The notes below the pieces were generated by a model. That model did no database searches. It had not been told where the DNA came from and saw only the letters and a list, made by a program, of their open reading frames with translations. Both the position numbers and the translations under genes were made by a program. A stretch of 7,725 nucleotides of DNA from Eubacteriales bacterium (GTDB lineage Bacteria > Bacillota_A > Clostridia > Christensenellales > Aristaeellaceae): NCBI GenBank assembly GCA_029974855.1, contig JARKQO010000115.1, positions 1 to 7,725 on the forward strand, in the 5' to 3' direction. Positions 1-7,725 of the stretch are shown one piece after another (the stretch's first letter is position 1; the number at the start of each line of letters is the position of its first letter).

Positions 1-816
<816 letters not shown>

Positions 817-820
<4 letters not shown>

Positions 821-2580
821 CCCGCCCGCTCCAGCAGCCTTTGCACCAGGCGCTGGGTATATTCCCGTACATATTGCGCGTCCGAGAGCACGCTTTCCGG
901 GCTCTTGGGCTCGTCCCCCATCAGGGCCACAAACTGGCTCACCTTCAGGCCCAGGGCGTCCTGCATGTCCTGGTCGCTGCCCCCCTGGGACACCAGATAA
1001 TAGCATAGGATGGAATCCTGCTGGCCCATCCGGTGGGCCCTGTCCTCCGCCTGGCTGTGCACAGCCGGGGACCAGTCCAGCTCCCCAAAGACCACGCAGG
1101 TGGCCCGCTGCAAGTTGAGCCCTGCCGCCGCCCGCAGGGAAATGCAGCACAAGTCCGTGCGGCCCTCCATGAACCGCTGAACGGAGCGCTCCTTCTGCGC
1201 GGTGGTTTCCCGGCCCGTCACAAAGGCCGGGGAGAAGCCGTGCAGCTCCTTTTTGTACAGATCCATCACCTGGTGATGGTGGGCGAACAGCAGCACCCGT
1301 TCCCCGGCCTCCAGCAAGGCCCGCACAAACTGCGCCACATAGGGGGCCTTGGCAATGCCCGTGGCTTGCCGCTCCCCTTGCTCCACTTCCATTTCCATCA
1401 AAGCCCGCCGGGAAGGGCTCATCTCCGGCTCGCCTTTGAGCTGGCGCAGCTTCTCCGCCACGGGCTGCATCAGCCTTCTGTACACCAAATCATCGCTGTC
1501 AATAGGCATCACCAGACGCCGCTTGGGGGGCAAATCGCTGAGCACCTCCTGCTTGGTGCGGCGCAGCATCATGCCCTCCCGGCGCAGGTATTCTCCCAGC
1601 AGCTCGGGCTTGGCCACGATCTGGTTGCCATAGCCGTGGCACCACTCCCGGGTGAAGCTCTCATAATCCCCCAAAAAGTGAAAATCCAGGATGTTCACCA
1701 CATTCCAAATCTCCGCTCCCCGGTTGTAGATGGGGGTGCCGCTGAGGCCCACGATCCGGGCCGCGTCCTGGGCCAGCAGGCTGGCGGCGGAGTATTTTTC
1801 CGTGCCGCTGTGGCGCAGCTCCTGAATTTCATCAAAGATCACCGTTTCAAAGCCAAACCCCGGCAAGGCGTCCTTCCAGCCCCGCAGCAGCAGGTAGTGC
1901 ATCAGATAGATGTCCGCCGGGGGCAGCTGGTAGGGCTTGAGGCCCTTGAGGATGTGGACCCGCAGGGGGGAGCCGTCGGCCCCCCGCAAAAAACGGCCGA
2001 TTTCGCTTTCCCAGTTGCGCAGCAAATGGGCCGGGGCCACCACCATCACGGGATAGCCCTGGGTGTGGGACAGCATGGCCAAGGCTTGCACCGTCTTGCC
2101 CAGGCCCATCTCGTCCGCCAGCAGGCAGCGGTCGCTGCGCAGCAAAAAGGCCAGCCCTTCCTCCTGAAAGCCCGTGAGCCTGCCCGAAAACACATGGGCC
2201 ATGGGCGTGACCCGGGTGGGGGCCCGCAGAGCCGTCTCCCGCTTGATGACGTATTCCCGGGCCTCAAAGAGCGCTTCCCGCCAGCGCTCCATATCCTTTT
2301 CCTTCACCGCCAGGGGATAGCGCAGCATCAGCCAGTTCAAATCCCCGATGATGCGCCGGTGGGCGCTAAAGCGCGCCTCTCCCCGGCGGTTGGTTTCCGT
2401 GCCGGGAAACAGGCGCTTGCAAAGCTCCGTCACCACCGGGTCCGCCCGGACGATCCAGCATTTGCGCTTGGGCTGGTAGGATAGGGTGCCGTAGGTGCGG
2501 CAAGCGGGGTCGTGCTCGCTTTGGGCGCCGCTGCCGTCCGCCAGATAGGGCGGCAGAAAGACCTCTTCCTCCCCGTTCAT
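817..2580 (-). CDS. SNF2-family (superfamily 2) DNA helicase/translocase
   Basis: A 587-residue SNF2-type ATPase. All main helicase motifs are visible: motif I DEMGLGKT (156-163), motif II DEIQ (250-253), motif III LSGTP (279-283), motif V around SLRAAAGLNL (481-490) and motif VI QAEDRAHRMGQ (510-520) with its arginine fingers. The first 130 or so residues hold a small region with R-Y-P-L (87-90), as in SMARCAL1-like and phage-type SNF2 proteins. Such enzymes translocate on duplex DNA and remodel forks or displace proteins. The start is the ATG at 2580, whose A-T-G-A overlaps the stop of the nuclease-like gene upstream; an in-frame ATG at 2598 is less likely because it lies inside that gene. 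There is no strong Shine-Dalgarno site, so translation is probably coupled. It is the last gene of the minus-strand cluster. The substrate is unknown; a role with the neighbouring nuclease is inferred from overlap. Confidence 0.92.
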
Positions 2581-2939
2581 GGCAAAGCCACCCCCCACAG
2601 CTGGGGCAAAGCCAACACCTCCAGGGGCTTCCCTCCCAAGGTTTTGGGCAGCTTCACGGACCGCTGGGACACCAAGATCAAGGCGGAAATGCCCTCGCAG
2701 GCGGCGTAGCGCGACAGCTGCCGCCGGAGCGTATCGGGATCGGGCTTGCCCTTCTTGATCTCGATCCCCACGTCCCCCACCAGGTAATCAATGCGGCAGC
2801 CCTTGCCGATTTTGGCCTCGTGGGCAAAGGGAAGCCCAGCCTCCCGCAGGTGCCGCTCCACCAGCCTGTGGATATCCACCTCATAGGGAACAAAGGGAGG
2901 CCGCATGGCTTGCAAGGCTTCCCAAACGGCGTCCCTCAT
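2577..2939 (-). CDS. Small PD-(D/E)XK nuclease-like protein
   Basis: A 120-residue protein with a compact restriction-endonuclease-like core: a helix with E41, then R-I-D (D51), then the strand G-I-E-I-K-K (E60, K62), followed by a helix with Q-L-S-R-Y (Q74-Y78). The D-x(8)-E-x-K pattern with a following Gln-containing helix is the signature of the PD-(D/E)XK superfamily, which cuts or binds DNA with a divalent metal. At this size it is little more than the catalytic core and probably needs a partner for targeting. The start at 2939 is chosen for AGGAGG seven bases upstream; the open frame continues to 3113 but there it only shadows yhbY. Its stop overlaps the helicase ATG by 4 bp (ATGA). Family assignment rests on motif reading; whether it cleaves DNA is not shown. 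Confidence 0.8.
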   Translation of the reverse strand: MRDAVWEALQAMRPPFVPYEVDIHRLVERHLREAGLPFAHEAKIGKGCRIDYLVGDVGIEIKKGKPDPDTLRRQLSRYAACEGISALILVSQRSVKLPKTLGGKPLEVLALPQLWGVALP

Positions 2940-2946
2940 CCATGCG

Positions 2947-2952
2947 CCTCCT
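2947..2952 (-). promoter_or_regulatory. Shine-Dalgarno site that sets the nuclease-like gene start
   Basis: AGGAGG on the minus strand lies seven bases before the ATG at 2939. It decides the start against a longer upstream frame opening at 3113, which would overlap most of yhbY. Confidence 0.8.
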
Positions 2953-2985
2953 ATCCCTCCGCCTATGGGCCCAAGGGCCCGGGGC

Positions 2986-3276
2986 TCAGAGCATGATCCG
3001 CTTGTTCTCGCGGCTTTCCTTGTACAGCACAAAGCGCCTGCCGATGCATTGCACGCACTGGGCGTGGGTTTCGTCACAGAGGATCTGGGCGGCCTCCCGG
3101 GCCGTGAGCTCACAGCCGTTTTGCACCGCGCATTTGATCAGCTCCCGGGCCTCCAGGGCGTCGTAGGCCTCCTTCACCGTATGGGGGGTCACGCCGTCCT
3201 TGCCGATGTACAAAATGGTATCCAATGGATTGGCCATGCTCCGCAGCATGGCCCGCTGCTTGCTTGTCAGTTCCAT
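2986..3276 (-). CDS. yhbY: YhbY family ribosome-assembly RNA-binding protein (CRM domain)
   Basis: A 96-residue single-domain CRM protein. It opens with L-T-S-K-Q-R near the N-terminus, typical of YhbY, and has the conserved G-K-D-G loop (I-G-K-D-G-V-T) that contacts RNA. YhbY associates with pre-50S particles and acts in large-subunit assembly. The start at 3276 is supported by AAGGAG (3286-3291) nine bases upstream; an ATG at 3306 would give a non-homologous 10-residue extension. The Shine-Dalgarno site overlaps the obgE stop codon, so the two are tightly linked. The obgE-yhbY order is a common arrangement and agrees with a shared job in ribosome maturation. Confidence 0.93.
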   Translation of the reverse strand: MELTSKQRAMLRSMANPLDTILYIGKDGVTPHTVKEAYDALEARELIKCAVQNGCELTAREAAQILCDETHAQCVQCIGRRFVLYKESRENKRIML

Positions 3277-3289
3277 CGTTGGCAGCTCC

Positions 3290-4582
<1,293 letters not shown>

Positions 4583-5302
4583 TTATTCCGCCGCTATCGT
4601 TTGATTGGTTTCGCCCCGGCCGCTTTTGCGGCTTTTCCTGGGTCCAGCCTGTGCCTTGGCCCCGGTAATCTCCTCCACCTTTTGCCCGGAGCCGTAGGGG
4701 CAAAGGGACCTGAGGCTGCAGGCCTCGCACTGGGGGCTCCGGGCATGGCATACCCGGCGGCCATGGTAAATGAGCCAATGGTGCGCCGCCACCCAATCCT
4801 GCCGGGGGATGGCCTTTTGGAGCTGCTTTTCCGTCAGCTCCACATTCTTGGCCTTGGCCAGCCCCAGCCGGTTGCTGACCCGGAACACATGGGTATCCAC
4901 CGCGATGGCGGGCACCCCGAAGGCGTTGGCCAGCACTACGTTGGCGGTTTTCTGGCCCACCCCGGGCAAAGCGGTAAGCGCCTCCATGCTTTGGGGCACT
5001 TCGCCCCCATGGCGCAGCATGAGCTGACGGCAGGATTCCACGATATTGGCGGACTTGCTTTTGAAGCCGCAGCTTTTCACCATGGAATATACGTCTTCCA
5101 CGCTGGCCTCGGCCATGGCCTGCACCGAGGGATACCGGGCGAACAGCGCCGGGGTGACCTTGTTCACCTGCTTGTCCGTGCACTGGGCGGAAAGGATGGT
5201 GGCCACCAAGGTCTCATAGGGGTTGGAGAAGTCCAGTTCCGGTCCAGCTTCCGGGTAGAGCCGCTTCAGCTCCGCCAGGATTTGGGCGCGTTTCGTGCTC
5301 AT
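4583..5302 (-). CDS. nth: Endonuclease III (DNA glycosylase/AP lyase)
   Basis: A 239-residue base-excision repair enzyme that removes oxidised pyrimidines and nicks the abasic site. The helix-hairpin-helix LPGVGQKTA (112-120) carries the catalytic Lys118, and Asp136 lies in AVDTH. The 4Fe-4S loop is complete as C-x6-C-x2-C-x5-C (Cys185, 192, 195, 201). The tail after residue 205 is a basic, low-complexity extension of about 35 residues (PRKSRKSGRG), longer than the typical C-terminus; it may aid DNA binding, which is inference. The ATG at 5302 overlaps the upstream folT stop as ATGA, so translation is probably coupled. A GGAGG lies farther upstream, near 5315. Every active-site and cluster residue checked is present. 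Confidence 0.97.
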   Translation of the reverse strand: MSTKRAQILAELKRLYPEAGPELDFSNPYETLVATILSAQCTDKQVNKVTPALFARYPSVQAMAEASVEDVYSMVKSCGFKSKSANIVESCRQLMLRHGGEVPQSMEALTALPGVGQKTANVVLANAFGVPAIAVDTHVFRVSNRLGLAKAKNVELTEKQLQKAIPRQDWVAAHHWLIYHGRRVCHARSPQCEACSLRSLCPYGSGQKVEEITGAKAQAGPRKSRKSGRGETNQTIAAE

Positions 5303-5874
5303 GGTTCTTCCCGCTCCTCCTTACCGCCGTGCTCCGCCAGGTTCTCCCCTTCCAGGGTCCCCTGAAAGAGCCTTGTCTTGCCCAGGCCGCGAACCACCAA
5401 ATAAATCACCACCAAAGAAAGGGGAATGTCAATGAGGTAGGTCAGGGCCCGGGAGCCCACCAGCACCCAGTACCCCTTGGGGATAAAATAAGTGAGCCAA
5501 TAGGAGTTGAGAAACAGGTTGCACAGGGCCACAGCCACGCAGGCCGCCCCCACCCGCCACCAGCTGATTTTTTTCCTGTGCAGCATCAGGCCGTAGAGCA
5601 GGCCCACCAGGGCATAGGTCAACGTAAAGCCCCAAAAGTAGGGCCCCGCCGGGAACAGGTGCGCCCCAAAGAAATCCCCCAGGGCCCCTACCAGCATGGC
5701 CCAAGGAGCGCCCAAAAACACCCCCGCCACGGCCACCGGCAAAAAGCCGAAATGAAACTGCTTGGTGGGCAAGGGGATTTGCACCAGATTGCCCAGCACG
5801 ATCTGCATCGCCACCAGCAGCGCCGCGTAGGCGATCTTCTCGGTGGCGGAATACCTCTTCTGCCTTGTCATCAT
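5299..5874 (-). CDS. folT: FolT-type ECF transporter S-component (folate family)
   Basis: A 191-residue integral membrane protein with six predicted hydrophobic segments (about 13-31, 42-56, 57-70, 81-98, 107-125 and 147-165). The block F-H-F-G-F-L-P-V-A-V-A-G (40-51), then V-G-A-L-G-D (62-67) and L-F-P-A-G-P-Y-F (73-80), matches folate-family S-components, which capture folate and dock on a shared EcfA/A'/T module. No ECF ATPase or T-component gene is present, so the module must be encoded elsewhere, as in group II systems. A charged tail of about 25 residues (167-191) ends the protein; its Glu-rich end overlaps the nth start region. ATG codons at 5874 and 5871 are both possible starts; AAGGA sits eight bases before the first. 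Substrate is assigned by family resemblance only; another related vitamin is possible. Confidence 0.85.
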   Translation of the reverse strand: MMTRQKRYSATEKIAYAALLVAMQIVLGNLVQIPLPTKQFHFGFLPVAVAGVFLGAPWAMLVGALGDFFGAHLFPAGPYFWGFTLTYALVGLLYGLMLHRKKISWWRVGAACVAVALCNLFLNSYWLTYFIPKGYWVLVGSRALTYLIDIPLSLVVIYLVVRGLGKTRLFQGTLEGENLAEHGGKEEREEP

Positions 5875-5934
5875 AAACCTCTTCCTTCTTCACCCTGATA
5901 TCACGGGGCCCATGCCCCTCCGGCAAGGCGGCGC

Positions 5935-6429
5935 TTACGGCCAGTCACAGCCCTCTGCCAGCAGCCCTGCCAGCTCCTGAAGCCCTTGCCTGTCCTGCTG
6001 GTCAAAGCGGGCTAAAATGGGGCTGTCGATGTCCAGCACCCCCACCAGCTTCCCCCCGGCCAAAAGGGGGATCACGATCTCCGAGCGGGAGGCCTCGTCG
6101 CAGGCGATATGCCCGGGAAAGGCGTGCACATCCGGCACCAGCTGGGTCTGGCCCGTGGCGGCGGCAGTGCCGCAGACCCCCTTGCCCACGGGGATGCGCA
6201 CGCAGGCGGGCTTCCCCTGAAAGGGCCCCAGCACCAGCTCTTCCCCCCGCAGCAGATAAAACCCAGCCCAGTTGATCCGCTCCAGGGCCAGGCCCAGCAA
6301 GGCCGACACATTGGCCATGTTGGCCACGGGGTCTCTCTCCCCTTCCAAAAGCCCCTGGGCCTGAAGGGCCAAAAGCCCGTACAGGGCCTCCTTCTCTTTG
6401 GGATATTCCCAAGACAGCGGCTCTTTCAA
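5935..6429 (-). CDS. msrC: Free methionine-(R)-sulfoxide reductase, GAF domain (fRMsr)
   Basis: A 164-residue single GAF-domain enzyme that reduces free Met-R-sulfoxide with thioredoxin. The three redox cysteines fall at 76, 86 and 110, with the same 10- and 24-residue spacing as Cys84/94/118 of E. coli YebR. They lie in the family blocks G-P-F-Q-G-K-P-A-C-V-R-I-P (68-80), G-V-C-G-T-A (84-89) and F-P-G-H-I-A-C-D (104-111). The acidic substrate-pocket residues are also present (Glu117, Asp133, Asp135). The start is taken as TTG 6429, with GGGAGGAGGGG just upstream. The longer frame from ATG 6504 would run through the promoter and add a non-homologous Gly/Pro/Trp-rich leader. It is the first gene of the cluster; 60 bp separate it from folT. 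Confidence 0.93.
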   Translation of the reverse strand: MKEPLSWEYPKEKEALYGLLALQAQGLLEGERDPVANMANVSALLGLALERINWAGFYLLRGEELVLGPFQGKPACVRIPVGKGVCGTAAATGQTQLVPDVHAFPGHIACDEASRSEIVIPLLAGGKLVGVLDIDSPILARFDQQDRQGLQELAGLLAEGCDWP

Positions 6430-6434
6430 CCCAG

Positions 6435-6445
6435 CCCCTCCTCCC
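6435..6445 (-). promoter_or_regulatory. Shine-Dalgarno site that sets the TTG start of msrC
   Basis: GGGAGGAGGGG on the minus strand; its AGGAGG (6437-6442) is seven bases before TTG 6429. It is the reason for preferring TTG over the ATG at 6504. Confidence 0.8.
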
Positions 6446-6467
6446 GGTGGACAGCACCACCCCGCCC

Positions 6468-6496
6468 AGTATACCATTTTCCCCCATCCCATGCAA
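6468..6496 (-). promoter_or_regulatory. Housekeeping sigma promoter for the msrC-to-helicase cluster
   Basis: TTGCAT (-35, 6491-6496), a 17-base spacer and TATACT (-10, 6468-6473), with TG one base before the -10 (an extended -10). Transcription would start near 6461, about 30 bases before the msrC TTG. No other minus-strand promoter of similar quality was noticed in the short gaps downstream, so it probably drives all seven genes. Judged by eye only. Confidence 0.65.
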
Positions 6497-6543
6497 AGCA
6501 TCATTTCCGGGCCGTGTCCCCTGTTCTTTTTCTGTATACCGCC

Positions 6544-6572
6544 TTGCGCCCCCCTCCATTACCCGGTACACT
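6544..6572 (+). promoter_or_regulatory. Candidate promoter for icd
   Basis: TTGCGC (6544-6549), a 17-base spacer and TACACT (6567-6572) on the plus strand. Three of six and four of six bases match the sigma-70/sigma-A consensus. It would give a leader of about 45 bases. The stretch 6497-6625 between the divergent genes holds nothing else I can support. Confidence 0.4.
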
Positions 6573-6625
6573 CAGATGGGTTTTGACGCCCCGAACACTG
6601 CAAAGAAAAGGATGATGCTCTCCCC

Positions 6626-7687
6626 ATGGCCAAAATTCCAATGACGACGCCGCTGGTGGAAATGGACGGCGACGAAATGACCCGGATCCTGTGGCAGAAG
6701 ATCAAGGAGACGCTGATTCTGCCCTATGTGGAACTGAAAACCGAGTACTATGACCTGGGCCTCACCCACCGGGACGAAACCGACGACCAGGTGACCCTGG
6801 AAAGCGCCCAGGCCACTTTGCGCCACGGCGTGGCCGTGAAATGCGCCACCATCACCCCCAATGCCCAGCGGGTGCAGGAATACAGCCTGAAGCAGATGTG
6901 GAAAAGCCCCAACGCCACCATCCGGGCCATGCTGGACGGCACGGTGTTCCGGGCCCCCATTGTGGCACGGGGCATCGCCCCCTGCGTGAAAAGCTGGAAA
7001 AAGCCCATCACCATCGCCCGCCACGCTTATGGGGACATCTATAAAAACACGGAGCTGGAGGTGCTGGGCAAGGGCCTGGCGGAGCTGTGCTTCACCGACG
7101 AGGCGGGGCATACCACCCGGGTGCCCATCGCCCGGTTCCGGGGCCCAGGCATCTTGCAAGGCATCCACAACACGGACGCGAGCATCGCTTCCTTTGCCCG
7201 GGCGTGCTTTGCCTTTGCCCTGGAGCAGAAGCAGGATTTGTGGTTCTCCACCAAGGACACCATTTCCAAAACCTACGACCACCACTTCAAGGACATCTTC
7301 GCCGATCTGTATGAAAATGAGTACAAGCAGGCCTTTGAAGCCGCCGGGATCGAATACTTCTACACCCTCATCGACGACGCGGTGGCCCGGGTCGTCCGCA
7401 GCGCGGGCGGGTTTATCTGGGCCCTGAAAAACTACGACGGGGACGTGATGAGCGACATGGTGGCCACCGCCTTTGGCAGCCTGGCCATGATGACCAGCGT
7501 GCTGGTGTCCCCCGGGGGGCAGTACGAGTACGAGGCCGCCCACGGCACCGTGACCCGCCATTACTACCAGCACCTGGCCGGACAGGAGACCAGCACCAAT
7601 CCGGTAGCCACCATCTTTGCCTGGACCGGGGCCCTTGCCAAGCGGGGCGAGCTGGACGGCCTGCCGGAGCTTACGGCCTTTGGGTAA
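6626..7687 (+). CDS. icd: NADP-dependent isocitrate dehydrogenase, C-terminus cut by an in-frame TAA
   Basis: The reading frame gives 353 residues of a eukaryote-like homodimeric NADP-IDH, normally about 400-415 residues. It converts isocitrate to 2-oxoglutarate and CO2 with NADPH formation, supplying glutamate synthesis. Visible active-site residues are Thr77, Ser94, Arg100, Arg109, Arg132 and Tyr139; Lys210 and Asp250/Asp273/Asp277 (metal) follow, and G-T-V-T-R-H (307-312) is the NADP site. The frame stops with TAA at 7685-7687, but codons after it still read as IDH, so about 45-60 C-terminal residues are lost unless the stop is read through or is an error. The missing part packs against the large domain, so the truncated product may be inactive. 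The Shine-Dalgarno site is poor: AAAGGA (6607-6612) is 13 bases from the ATG. This may be a pseudogene; the window ends too soon to tell. Confidence 0.9.
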   Translation: MAKIPMTTPLVEMDGDEMTRILWQKIKETLILPYVELKTEYYDLGLTHRDETDDQVTLESAQATLRHGVAVKCATITPNAQRVQEYSLKQMWKSPNATIRAMLDGTVFRAPIVARGIAPCVKSWKKPITIARHAYGDIYKNTELEVLGKGLAELCFTDEAGHTTRVPIARFRGPGILQGIHNTDASIASFARACFAFALEQKQDLWFSTKDTISKTYDHHFKDIFADLYENEYKQAFEAAGIEYFYTLIDDAVARVVRSAGGFIWALKNYDGDVMSDMVATAFGSLAMMTSVLVSPGGQYEYEAAHGTVTRHYYQHLAGQETSTNPVATIFAWTGALAKRGELDGLPELTAFG

Positions 7688-7725
7688 AAGCTGGAACGGG
7701 CCACCTTGCGCACCATTGAGAGCGG
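7688..7725 (+). other. IDH reading frame continuing past the internal stop to the window edge
   Basis: Directly after TAA, in the same frame, twelve codons read K-L-E-R-A-T-L-R-T-I-E-S. This matches the helix that follows in IDH homologues (human IDH1 A-L-E-E-V-S-I-E-T-I-E-A). There is no indel, only a stop in place of one residue. The rest of the gene lies beyond the window. Confidence 0.8.

Noticed and set aside
1033..2484. Long plus-strand open frame of 483 codons
   Set aside because: It lies antisense to the SNF2 helicase, which has all its motifs. It shows no domain and is His/Gln/Pro-rich, as expected from reading GC-rich coding DNA backwards.
2967..2980. GGGCCC-AA-GGGCCC between yhbY and the nuclease-like gene as a terminator
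   Set aside because: A short GC stem with a tiny loop and no T-tract; a strong Shine-Dalgarno site for the next gene follows.
5905..5918. Hairpin between msrC and folT as a terminator
   Set aside because: The stem is only 5 bp with no T-tract after it on the minus strand; folT translation signals follow closely.
5875..5934. Possible tetrahydrofolate riboswitch upstream of folT
   Set aside because: The gap is only 60 bp, and I could not find the conserved THF-riboswitch core there or in the end of msrC. Only a 5-bp hairpin (GGGGC/GCCCC, 5905-5918) is present.
6429..6504. Longer msrC starting at ATG 6504
   Set aside because: It would translate through the -10/-35 region and add 25 residues with no resemblance to the family; the TTG has a strong Shine-Dalgarno site.
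6572..7573. Minus-strand open frame of 333 codons
   Set aside because: It is antisense to icd, is Gly/Val/His-rich, and its end runs into the icd leader. No family match seen.
6626..7725. Stop-codon reassignment (TAA as a sense codon) in this organism
   Set aside because: obgE, nth and msrC all end with TAA at the expected protein C-terminus, so TAA works as a stop. Local readthrough in icd cannot be excluded, and no recoding signal was recognised.

Overview
The window looks like chromosomal DNA of a GC-rich Clostridia-type Firmicute, probably an Oscillospiraceae-like gut anaerobe. The basis is protein style only: an Obg/YhbY pair, an ECF folate transporter S-component, a eukaryote-like homodimeric NADP isocitrate dehydrogenase, and a LysM protein with Gly-x-Thr collagen-like repeats of the kind seen on endospore surfaces. 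Shine-Dalgarno sites are strong and Firmicute-like. No RNA gene, insertion sequence, CRISPR array or prophage structural gene was seen.

Layout. Positions 55-816 (+) encode a three-LysM/GXT-repeat protein. It meets, stop codon against stop codon with no spacer, the end of a seven-gene minus-strand cluster that runs right to left from a good promoter at 6468-6496: msrC (free methionine-R-sulfoxide reductase), folT-like ECF S-component, nth (endonuclease III), obgE (ribosome-assembly GTPase), yhbY (ribosome-associated RNA-binding protein), a small PD-(D/E)XK nuclease-like protein and a SNF2-family helicase. Gaps are 60 bp or less. Two junctions (folT/nth and nuclease/helicase) are ATGA overlaps, so this reads as one operon. 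To the right and divergent lies icd (6626 onward, +).

How the genes fit together. The cluster mixes ribosome assembly (obgE, yhbY), oxidative-damage or DNA repair (msrC, nth), folate uptake (folT) and a translationally coupled nuclease-helicase pair of the type often found on mobile elements. The pair sits after yhbY, where related bacteria often carry nadD/yqeK.

Most notable points: (1) icd has an in-frame TAA after codon 353, and the same frame continues with clearly homologous IDH sequence to the window edge; TAA is used as a normal stop by three other genes here. (2) ObgE has His or Asn at several positions around its P-loop that are normally Pro or Thr, each one C-to-A change from the expected codon. 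(3) The nuclease-helicase pair is embedded in the obg operon. (4) The LysM/GXT protein has no signal peptide and a possible sporulation-type -10 upstream. I found no complete novel multi-gene system that I could defend; the nuclease-helicase pair is the nearest candidate.
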